Source: Nanobdellota archaeon (GTDB lineage: Archaea > Nanobdellota > Nanobdellia > SCGC-AAA011-G17 > GW2011-AR20). From it: a stretch of 24,408 nucleotides of DNA. A model generated the notes under the pieces. The model was not told the DNA's origin, ran no database searches, and was given only the letters and a program-made list of their open reading frames with translations. Position numbers and translations under genes: made by a program. Location of the stretch: positions 1 to 24,408 of the forward strand of contig JAHJQH010000071.1 of assembly GCA_018819375.1 (NCBI GenBank), given 5' to 3'. This document shows, piece by piece, positions 6,995 to 14,089 of this stretch (position 1 is the first letter of the stretch; each line of letters begins with the position of its first letter).

Positions 6995-8878
6995 ATGAAC
7001 GAAATCCTAAAAGAAGTATTAAAGTATATACCAGATAAATCAAAGATATGTGATTCTGGTTTTGAAGGAGCTAACATTGTCCTGTACACAGAGGACAAGG
7101 AGTTCTTTCTAGGAAGCAATGGATTAATCAAGGAGATAGTGGACAACATAAAGAAGAGAGTAGAAATAAGGATGTCTCCTTCAAAAACACTGGATCAGGA
7201 AGAAACAGAAAAGGAAATAGAAAAAATAGCCCCAAAAGAAGCTGGAAAACCGCACGTGATTTTTGACCCTCAAAGGTCCATAGTGATAATAGAAGCAGAA
7301 AAACCAGGGTTAATCATAGGAAAAGCAGGAGAGTTATTAAAGGAAATAAAAAAGAGAACATCCTGGTCCCCTCTTGTAAAAAGAACCCCCATCATCAGGT
7401 CCACAATCATAGAAAAAATAAGGCAGGTTTTGTATGAAAACAACGATTATAGGAAAAAGTTCCTGAACAAAGTAGGAAGAAGAATATATGATGGCTGGGT
7501 AAGGGAAAAAAAGAACGAGTGGATAAAAGCAAGTTTTCTTGGAGGGGCAAGGCAGGTAGGAAGGTCTTGCATCCTTCTTCAAACTCAAGAATCAAGAATT
7601 CTATTGGATTGTGGCATAGACATAGCATCAGAAAAAGAGCCATTTCCTTTTTTGGATGCACCTGAATTCAACTTGAATGAATTAGATGCAATAATAGTGA
7701 CACATTCTCACCTTGACCATTGCGGTCTTGTTCCGTATCTGTATAAGTTAGGATACAAAGGTCCTGTTTATATGACATTACCAACAAGAGATATATCTTC
7801 TCTTTTGGCATTGGATTACATAAGTGTTGCACAAAAAGAAGGAAACAAGACATTGTATACAAGCAAAGATGTAAAAGAAATGGTAAAACATTGTATACCT
7901 TTGGGTTACGAAGAAGTAACAGATATCACTCCAGATGTGAGGCTAACATTTTACAACGCAGGCCATACACTTGGAAGTGCAATGTGTCATCTCCACATAG
8001 GAAATGGGCTTCATAACTTGTTGTACACCGGAGATATGAATTACGAACTCTCAAATCTGTTGGCTCCAGCATCAACAAAATTCCCAAGACTGGAAACAGC
8101 AATAATAGAAAGTACATACGGAGGAAAAGATGACATACCTCCGCCAAGAGAAGAATGTGAACAAGAACTAATGAGAATAGTAAATGAAACAATAAACAAA
8201 AAAGGAAAAGTGCTTCTTCCTGTCTTGGGTGTGGGAAGGTCACAGGAGATTATGCTAATACTGGAAAAAGCAATGAGAAACAAGCTGATTCCAGAAGTTC
8301 CTATATACATACACGGAATGGTCTGGGATGTCACTGCCATTCACACGACTTATCCTGATTTTTTCAACAACAATATGAAGAAACAGATATTCCATCACGA
8401 CCAAAATCCTTTCTTGTCAAACATATTCAAGAGAGTAGGAAGCAAAAAAGAAATGGAAGAAGTAATAAATGGTGGTCCGTGTGTTATTTTGGCAACCTCA
8501 GGAATGATGGTGGCAGGGCCAAGTGTTGAATACTTCAAGGAATTTGCATCAAACAACAGGAACAGCCTCGTACTCACGTGCTATCAGGGACCAGGAACTC
8601 TTGGAAGAAGGCTTGAAAATCAGGAAAAAGAAATAAGAATAAACAATACAGAAACAATCTCAGTTAAGATGGATGTTTATGCCATAAAAGGTTTCAGCGG
8701 GCATTCCTCAAGAACGCAGTTGATGAATTTCGTGAAAAGATTAAACCCAAAACCAAAGAAAATCATAATTATGCATGGAGAAAGCTCAAAATGCCTTGAC
8801 CTCGCAAGCTCCATCCACAAACTTGCAAGAATAGAAACAAATGCCCCAAAAAACCTTGAGGCAATCAGGATAAGGTAA
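6995..8878 (+). CDS. fttA: KH / beta-CASP ribonuclease, archaeal transcription termination factor FttA (aCPSF1)
   Basis: A 627-aa protein of normal family length. The N-terminal KH-type region (residues about 1-145) includes the GLIIGKAGELLKEI loop. The metallo-beta-lactamase core begins at about 175 (ASFLGGARQVGRSCILLQT), with the zinc motif HSHLDH at 237-242, NAGHTLGSAMCHL and YTGDMNY. The beta-CASP insertion follows (VGRSQEIMLILE, SGMMVAGPS), then KGFSGHSSRTQL and the C-terminal IIIMHGE histidine block. FttA cleaves RNA 3' ends at U-rich sites and ends transcription with RNA polymerase; it is related to eukaryotic CPSF73. All catalytic motifs are intact. Confidence 0.96.
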   Translation: MNEILKEVLKYIPDKSKICDSGFEGANIVLYTEDKEFFLGSNGLIKEIVDNIKKRVEIRMSPSKTLDQEETEKEIEKIAPKEAGKPHVIFDPQRSIVIIEAEKPGLIIGKAGELLKEIKKRTSWSPLVKRTPIIRSTIIEKIRQVLYENNDYRKKFLNKVGRRIYDGWVREKKNEWIKASFLGGARQVGRSCILLQTQESRILLDCGIDIASEKEPFPFLDAPEFNLNELDAIIVTHSHLDHCGLVPYLYKLGYKGPVYMTLPTRDISSLLALDYISVAQKEGNKTLYTSKDVKEMVKHCIPLGYEEVTDITPDVRLTFYNAGHTLGSAMCHLHIGNGLHNLLYTGDMNYELSNLLAPASTKFPRLETAIIESTYGGKDDIPPPREECEQELMRIVNETINKKGKVLLPVLGVGRSQEIMLILEKAMRNKLIPEVPIYIHGMVWDVTAIHTTYPDFFNNNMKKQIFHHDQNPFLSNIFKRVGSKKEMEEVINGGPCVILATSGMMVAGPSVEYFKEFASNNRNSLVLTCYQGPGTLGRRLENQEKEIRINNTETISVKMDVYAIKGFSGHSSRTQLMNFVKRLNPKPKKIIIMHGESSKCLDLASSIHKLARIETNAPKNLEAIRIR

Positions 8879-8907
8879 TACAAAAAAGGATAAGGTAATA
8901 CAAAAAA
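8868..8907 (+). repeat. 20-base tandem duplication over the fttA stop codon
   Basis: The unit ggataaggtaatacaaaaaa occurs at 8868-8887 and 8888-8907 without mismatch. The first copy holds the last codons and the TAA of fttA; the second lies in the 3' UTR. Its perfection implies a recent duplication. Confidence 0.9.
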
Positions 8908-8941
8908 ACAGATAAAATAAAAAACCAACTTCTTCTTACAC

Positions 8942-9262
8942 TCACTTCCCAGATGGTTTGAAATCAATCACTTTTAATACTAATTGGCTATGATTCCAAC
9001 TACAAAGCAGATTTATGTTTCCATCATCTCCTACTTTAATAGGAAAATATGCAATTCTGCACCCATGATCAGGAACAACACCAATACTGCCAGGAGTATA
9101 ACTGCAGAGTAAATCACCAGAGGGATAAGTTTTATGTTCACAAGTATCAACAACATTCTCAGGTAATACTGCCAAAGCCGGACAATTAAAAGGTTTATCT
9201 TCTTTCTTTGCTAAATCAAAAAGATATTCTCTAAACTTCAAGTAATCATTAAATGATACCAC
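8942..9262 (-). CDS. Unknown protein
   Basis: About 106 aa. It contains four cysteines (NCPALAV, DTCEH, LLCSYTPG, LLCSWNHS) and a His/Gly-rich centre (PDHGCRIAYFP). There is no signal peptide and no family I recognise. The frame extends to a TTG at 9280, but the TATA box at 9284-9293 is almost on top of that codon. The GTG at 9262 lies 26 bases from the TATA centre and is chosen as a leaderless start; a TTG at 9241 is a further alternative. It converges on fttA. Confidence 0.55.
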   Translation of the reverse strand: MVSFNDYLKFREYLFDLAKKEDKPFNCPALAVLPENVVDTCEHKTYPSGDLLCSYTPGSIGVVPDHGCRIAYFPIKVGDDGNINLLCSWNHSQLVLKVIDFKPSGK

Positions 9263-9283
9263 CCCCTTATACAAATCCAAAAA

Positions 9284-9293
9284 TTATATAAAA
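9284..9293 (-). promoter_or_regulatory. TATA box of the gene at 8942-9262
   Basis: The minus strand reads ttttatataa, centred about 26 bases upstream of the GTG at 9262. Confidence 0.5.
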
Positions 9294-9352
9294 CCAACGC
9301 CTGCCAACCAACATAAAAATCAACAAGAAACAATCATCGCACCACACAAATT

Positions 9353-9362
9353 CTTAAATATT
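9353..9362 (+). promoter_or_regulatory. TATA box of the gene at 9386
   Basis: The bases cttaaatatt are centred 28 bases upstream of the ATG at 9386. The gap between the divergent promoters (9294-9352) is A/C-rich on the + strand. Confidence 0.55.
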
Positions 9363-9385
9363 ATGACAGCTCCTTGTTTTTTTTA

Positions 9386-10084
9386 ATGAAATTCTGTCCA
9401 AACAAGCAACAATTCGGAATAATTGACTATGCCCCGCGTATAATCAGCTATCCACCCAAACAAGACAATAAACACCCTGGAATACAATTTCAGGATAGAT
9501 TATATGGTTACCCCGAAAAAAACCAGCCAGAAGACAAGGGGTTCACGCCAGGCATAAAGTTATTCTATTACAGGACAGGGCATTTGCTCTTTTTTCATCC
9601 AGAATTATTTGAAGCCCCGGAATCCTTTCTCAAAAACAAGGATTTAACAAAAGATATCCTACTGCAAAAAAAGTGGGTTCTTCTTTTGGGATTCGGAAAA
9701 GAAATATCTCGCGACATAGGCATAGAAAGAGAATACGAGCAGGATAGATTATTTCTATCTCTTTTGATGAAAGAAGAAGTGCATTTTCTAAATCTGAAAT
9801 TAGATTCCAAAATAAAAAAATTAGAACAAGAAGTAACAAAGTTTCACAAAGAGAAAAAAACAGGAACTGTGATAGACCCAATATACATAAACGCTCTCCA
9901 CATTGAAACAAATAATTTTTCAAGAAACCTGGAAGATTACAAGGAACAAAAGCTCCCCTTAGAGTTATACGCCGACCAAGACAAAAAAGGTTTTGTGAAT
10001 CCAATGCCTTCAAGAGAAATAAGGGAATATCTATTAGTATTCGCTCACCGCAGTTCAGGAAAGATAATGAGTTTGTTGGTTTAA
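9386..10084 (+). CDS. Unknown soluble protein
   Basis: A 232-aa protein without signal peptide or membrane segment. The N-terminal part is rich in Pro and aromatic residues (IDYAPRIISYPP, HPGIQFQDRLYGYP). The middle (about 128-160) is a charged, probably coiled-coil helix (LKLDSKIKKLEQEVTKFHKEKK). No family recognised. I start at ATG 9386 because a TATA box is centred 28 bases upstream; a TTG four codons earlier is unlikely. Confidence 0.6.
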   Translation: MKFCPNKQQFGIIDYAPRIISYPPKQDNKHPGIQFQDRLYGYPEKNQPEDKGFTPGIKLFYYRTGHLLFFHPELFEAPESFLKNKDLTKDILLQKKWVLLLGFGKEISRDIGIEREYEQDRLFLSLLMKEEVHFLNLKLDSKIKKLEQEVTKFHKEKKTGTVIDPIYINALHIETNNFSRNLEDYKEQKLPLELYADQDKKGFVNPMPSREIREYLLVFAHRSSGKIMSLLV

Positions 10085-10150
10085 TCTGCCAACCAACAAA
10101 ACACAACAAACAAACCAACCATTAAATCATATTCTTTCAACCACAACAAT

Positions 10151-10160
10151 GTATTTAAAT
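10151..10160 (+). promoter_or_regulatory. TATA box of the large membrane protein gene
   Basis: The bases gtatttaaat lie about 57 bases upstream of the ATG at 10213. A G-rich ribosome binding site (aaagggggg, about 10198-10206) sits just before the start, which fits a transcript with a leader. Confidence 0.55.
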
Positions 10161-10212
10161 AAACAAGCAATTTTAAAATCTACTTTTTAAGAGTGATAAA
10201 GGGGGGTTACTA

Positions 10213-12480
10213 ATGAAAAATAATAAAAATAGAGTAAATAAGATAATAGTATTACTAATTATGAGCTTTTTTGTCTTGGCAATAAGACAAGCATCTGCTT
10301 TTGAGATTTCTTCAGCAACAACGCAACAAAGCACCTGCCCAGGTTCAACAGTACTTTTCACAGCAACATTAACAGGAACAGGAAACTTTAACATAAATCT
10401 GGATGGGAAAGCAAGTTCGTGGACCAGTGCAGTGCCTCCGGGAATTCATCTGGAACAAGGCTCAGAAACAATATATGTTTATGCGACACCTTCTTCAGAA
10501 ACTCAGACAGGGTTATATGATTTAAATCTGAAAGTAACAAGTCAGGAAGGTACAAAGATAATTCAATATACTATAAATGTAATAAGCTGTCACGGATTAG
10601 AAATCGCAGGAGAAGTAAAAAAAGATGTCTGTTCCTGTAAACAAGGCGAGTATCAGTTATCCATCACAAACAGCGGAACATTTCAGGAGATATACGACAT
10701 TGAGTTAAAAGGTCCAGCATTAGAATACATTACCCAGGGTCAAAAAAGTATTATGTTAAATCCAGGTGAAACAAAGCCAATAAGCTTGTATGCAGATATT
10801 CCATGCGGAAAAGAAGGAATCTATGAATTCACATTAAGCATAGGAAACAAGGATGTATTCAGGGAGCTTAAAGGAACTCTGAACATTGGGAATTGTTTTG
10901 GATTCAAGATAAAAACAGAAAAAGATTATGTTAGCTTCTGTGAACACACAATAAACACGGTTCCAATAACAATAGAAAATACTGCAGAAGAGGACAACAG
11001 GTTTGACTTAAAAATTACAGGTCCGGCCTGGGCAAGTCTTGAGAAAAAAGAGATGGAATTAGGAGCATCTCAAAAAGGAAACATAAACCTCATAATAAAC
11101 CCAGATTACGGAGTAAGTGGCGACTTCGACATTAGAATAACAGCAACAGAACAAAAAAACAAGATAAGCCAGGAAAAGGTAATCAAGGCAAACATAAAAG
11201 ATTGCTATTCTGTGAATGTTGATATAATAGAAGACAAAGCAACTGTATGCTCAGAATTCACAAAAGAGATAACAGTGGATATAAAAAATGAAGGAGAAAT
11301 CTCTCAGGAATACAAGCTAAATACAAACTATGACTGGGCAGTGCCAAAAATAAAAACATTGAACATAAGACCAGGAGAAAAACAAACAGTAGTCATAGAA
11401 TTAAACCCAGCAAAAGACACCTTAACACAGAATTATGATTTAACATTGCATGTTTCATCAACAGATGACAGCAAGACAACTGGCAGCGATGCAATAAAAG
11501 TGCAGGTTCTTTCAAAAACAGATTGTTATAAGCCAGAAATCAATGCAGAAGGATTAAAAGTAAAAAAAGATTCCTCTGCCACGCTTCCAATAACAATAAA
11601 AAATGCAGGAATAGAAAACGCAGAATACACTATAATAGCAAGTGGTGAAGGAGTAGGATTCTTTCAGATAAACCCTGCGATTTTGTCAATAGAATCAGGA
11701 AAATCCAAGACAACTTATCTTTACATTGCACCTGGAATAAACACGCAGCCAGGAGAATATGCCATAACAATATCAGTCAAGGTAAAAGAAGGAGATGTTC
11801 TTGCAAGTAAAAACCTTAAAATGCAGATTGAGGAAGCAAAAGGAAAAATAACAGGAGAAACAATTAAAGAAACAAAAGGCCCTGGCTTGTTCACAAGAAT
11901 AAAAAACTGGTTCAGCAACTTGTTCAGGAAAGAAGAAACAAATGAAAGTGAAAAAGAGACTCCTCCGTCAACAATAAAAGAAAAAGTGCTGGCATATAAA
12001 TATCCCCTGATAATTGGGATAATAGTTCTTATCATCCTGGTAATATTAATAGTAAAATCAACAAGAAAAGACGAGGATGATGAGTTTGAGGAGGAATTTA
12101 AGGATGAGGATTTTTCTGATGATGAGTTTGAGGAAGGTGAAGGAGAAATAAAGTTAGGTAGATGGATAATTGGAATAATCCTTCTGATAATAGCCTTCAT
12201 CTTGATAAGAAAATATTGGACAGGAATCTTGTTCTACAAATATTATATAACCTTGGGGGTAATAATACTAATCCTCATGATTTTGGCAATAAAATACTGG
12301 GGTAAGATAATAGAGTTCTTTGAAGAAGAAGACAAGGATGAATTTGAGGAAGAATTTAAGGATAACAACAAGGACAAGGAAGAATCATATGACTCAGAGA
12401 TAATAGAAAAACCCCAAAAAGAAAAAGATAAGTCAGAAATAGGAAAGAGAAAAAGAGGCAGACCTCCAAAAAAGAAGTGA
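10213..12480 (+). CDS. Cell-surface Ig-repeat membrane protein with three C-terminal TM segments and an AT-hook-like tail
   Basis: A 755-aa protein. The signal peptide covers residues 1-29 (cleavage after QASA). About 30-560 hold four to five beta-sandwich repeats of the NEW3/CARDB-like kind, each with motifs such as LNPGETKPISLY, IRPGEKQTVVIEL and cysteines (STCPGS, SCHGL, CSCKQG, DCYSV), so the ectodomain is probably disulfide-linked. Membrane segments lie at about 598-615, 650-668 and 678-695. Very acidic loops (DEDDEFEEEFKDEDFSDDEFEE; EEEDKDEFEEEFKD) follow TM1 and TM3. The last residues, GKRKRGRPPKKK, match an AT-hook core (RGRP). The predicted topology puts the acidic loop and the tail in the cytoplasm. 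It may be an S-layer-related or secretion-associated protein of the COG1470 type; its function is not known to me. Confidence 0.75.
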   Translation: MKNNKNRVNKIIVLLIMSFFVLAIRQASAFEISSATTQQSTCPGSTVLFTATLTGTGNFNINLDGKASSWTSAVPPGIHLEQGSETIYVYATPSSETQTGLYDLNLKVTSQEGTKIIQYTINVISCHGLEIAGEVKKDVCSCKQGEYQLSITNSGTFQEIYDIELKGPALEYITQGQKSIMLNPGETKPISLYADIPCGKEGIYEFTLSIGNKDVFRELKGTLNIGNCFGFKIKTEKDYVSFCEHTINTVPITIENTAEEDNRFDLKITGPAWASLEKKEMELGASQKGNINLIINPDYGVSGDFDIRITATEQKNKISQEKVIKANIKDCYSVNVDIIEDKATVCSEFTKEITVDIKNEGEISQEYKLNTNYDWAVPKIKTLNIRPGEKQTVVIELNPAKDTLTQNYDLTLHVSSTDDSKTTGSDAIKVQVLSKTDCYKPEINAEGLKVKKDSSATLPITIKNAGIENAEYTIIASGEGVGFFQINPAILSIESGKSKTTYLYIAPGINTQPGEYAITISVKVKEGDVLASKNLKMQIEEAKGKITGETIKETKGPGLFTRIKNWFSNLFRKEETNESEKETPPSTIKEKVLAYKYPLIIGIIVLIILVILIVKSTRKDEDDEFEEEFKDEDFSDDEFEEGEGEIKLGRWIIGIILLIIAFILIRKYWTGILFYKYYITLGVIILILMILAIKYWGKIIEFFEEEDKDEFEEEFKDNNKDKEESYDSEIIEKPQKEKDKSEIGKRKRGRPPKKK

Positions 12481-12511
12481 TAAGAAAGTAAGAGGGGTGT
12501 AAGGAGGAAAA

Positions 12512-13054
12512 ATGGCAGGTACAAAAACAGAAACATTAATTTTAAAGAACGAATATAAAAGAGTAGGTGATTTTCTTGAAGCAGTATTAGAAGGAGGGGT
12601 AGAAGATTTTGTGTTAGAAGGGTGTATAGATTCGTTCAAATTATTTCCTGTCAACGACAACGAGTTTGAAACACAGTTAAGCAGGATGGGATATGACATC
12701 AATTTCATAAACACAAAAGGGGGCATCATAGGTCTTTGTGTAGTTTATGACGGAGCCCATAACAGCATAGGTTTTGAAGCAATTATCCCAACCAAGATGA
12801 AAGATGATGTGAATAATATGAGGGCAAGGCTTAGGTATCCTTTGTTTACCAAAGTTATGGACAAAGAAATTCCAGTAACCATAGAAGGAATAGTGGAGAA
12901 AGGAGCAACGCAGCGAAATGAAAAAAATATTCTTGTCTATAATATATACAGCTCTTATAATCTGCTCAATGAGTCAAAAGGAGAAGAGTATCCAACAAAA
13001 AGAGGCAAAATAAAAATACCTATTTTAGAAAGAGTTTCAATGAATCCGTCATAA
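12512..13054 (+). CDS. Unknown soluble protein
   Basis: A 180-aa protein with alternating strands and helices (GGIIGLCVVYDGAHNSIGFEAIIPTKM, PVTIEGIVEKGATQ, KGKIKIPILERVS). No family recognised. A strong ribosome binding site, aaggagg, precedes the ATG and the gene starts 31 bases after the membrane protein stop, so it is probably cotranscribed with it. Confidence 0.65.
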   Translation: MAGTKTETLILKNEYKRVGDFLEAVLEGGVEDFVLEGCIDSFKLFPVNDNEFETQLSRMGYDINFINTKGGIIGLCVVYDGAHNSIGFEAIIPTKMKDDVNNMRARLRYPLFTKVMDKEIPVTIEGIVEKGATQRNEKNILVYNIYSSYNLLNESKGEEYPTKRGKIKIPILERVSMNPS

Positions 13055-13079
13055 TAACAAAGAAAAGAAGGAAAACAAA

Positions 13080-13403
13080 ATGGACACAATCGTAAATCAA
13101 AAAGATTATAAAGAGAACAATCATAATACTTTTATGGGAAAGAAGAAACTTAAAACATTTGATATTTTAGCTTGGATAGCATTTGGTATAGTTGTTTTGT
13201 ATTTCATTCTCAAAATAATCGGGATAATCCAAAGCCCTATGACTATTGATTTAATAGCTCTAATTTCAGGGGCTTTTTTTATTGGGAGATATGCTCAAAA
13301 AATAGATTCTTCTCTTAATGATCTCGAAAATGTAAAAGGGGATATTAGGAACTTAGATAAAAAATGCCTTATCTTTAAAGAAAATAGAACAAAAACTAAA
13401 TAA
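13080..13403 (+). CDS. Small two-pass membrane protein
   Basis: A 107-aa protein with two hydrophobic segments (ILAWIAFGIVVLYFILKIIGII, about 29-50; TIDLIALISGAFFIGRYA, about 55-72) and a charged C-terminal helix (KIDSSLNDLENVKGDIRNLDKK) resembling a short coiled coil. It starts 25 bases after the previous gene, with a purine-rich site gaagg upstream. An internal ATG at residue 19 is an alternative start. Function unknown. Confidence 0.6.
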   Translation: MDTIVNQKDYKENNHNTFMGKKKLKTFDILAWIAFGIVVLYFILKIIGIIQSPMTIDLIALISGAFFIGRYAQKIDSSLNDLENVKGDIRNLDKKCLIFKENRTKTK

Positions 13404-13434
13404 TTGTATGAAACACCAGTGAAAATCTCGCAGA

Positions 13435-13896
13435 CTATATTCTTCTAAAAGGACCCCGATAACCAATCTTAAGTTCTTTGTCTGGATTAACTTTTTCATA
13501 AACTTTCAGGAATCTCTCTTCTTCAAGATAATATTTCCCTTTGATATACTTATTTTTATAAGCCTTTATGATTCTATAAAATCTTTCTAATTTGTTGAAT
13601 AATTCATCTTTCCTTAATTCTTCTAATTTTTCTGAATTCTTGTCTATCAAATCTAAGAATTCAAGTAAAGACAATTTTACTTTTAATAAATGAAGTCTTC
13701 TTTCTATGGCCTCCACTGCTATTTTCTCACAATAAATCTGTCCTGTTAGAAATAATATGGCCCTTGCCTCATTTACCTCTTTCCATGTAGGATTCTCTTG
13801 ATTTATAATCTGTTGGTATTCATTCCAGAGGTTATCGAGTTCCTCTGAAATTTTTTCTGGTTCCATTAGATAAGTATATTTCATTAAGTTTATCAT
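13435..13896 (-). CDS. Unknown helical protein
   Basis: A 153-aa protein that is almost entirely charged helix (KISEELDNLWNEYQQII, RRLHLLKVKLSLLEFLDLI, KLERFYRIIKAYKNKYIKG), ending GYRGPFRRI. No family recognised. The ATG at 13896 is 26 bases from a minus-strand TATA box (13918-13927), a clear leaderless arrangement. It converges with the small membrane protein gene. Confidence 0.6.
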   Translation of the reverse strand: MINLMKYTYLMEPEKISEELDNLWNEYQQIINQENPTWKEVNEARAILFLTGQIYCEKIAVEAIERRLHLLKVKLSLLEFLDLIDKNSEKLEELRKDELFNKLERFYRIIKAYKNKYIKGKYYLEEERFLKVYEKVNPDKELKIGYRGPFRRI

Positions 13897-13917
13897 ATAA
13901 GGTTATGTAATCTCTTC

Positions 13918-13927
13918 GTTTATAAGT
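13918..13927 (-). promoter_or_regulatory. TATA box of the gene at 13435-13896
   Basis: The minus strand reads acttataaac, centred 26 bases upstream of the ATG at 13896. Confidence 0.6.
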
Positions 13928-14059
13928 TTTGCTTGGGTGTGCAATGCAAACAAAACATAAACCAAAAATACAAACCTCTCTACAAGACATAAACAAAAAA
14001 TCTCTATCGCCCGCAAACCATAAAGGGAATTTAGCACCTTCCAACCAACCACCGCAAAA

Positions 14060-14068
14060 CTTAATAAC
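14060..14068 (+). promoter_or_regulatory. TATA-like box of the pilin-adhesin gene
   Basis: The bases cttaataac are centred 26 bases upstream of the ATG at 14090. The rest of the divergent gap (13929-14059) is A/C-rich with no gene I can support. Confidence 0.45.
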
Positions 14069-14089
14069 CACCCGCCCTTATTCTAAGAT

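Noticed and set aside
9595..10118. Minus-strand frames opposite the gene at 9386-10084
   Set aside because: Shadows of the coding strand without promoter, start signal or family pattern.
13832..14071. Minus-strand frame of 79 codons over the divergent promoters
   Set aside because: It covers both TATA boxes and the start of a real gene, with low-complexity Cys/Phe content.
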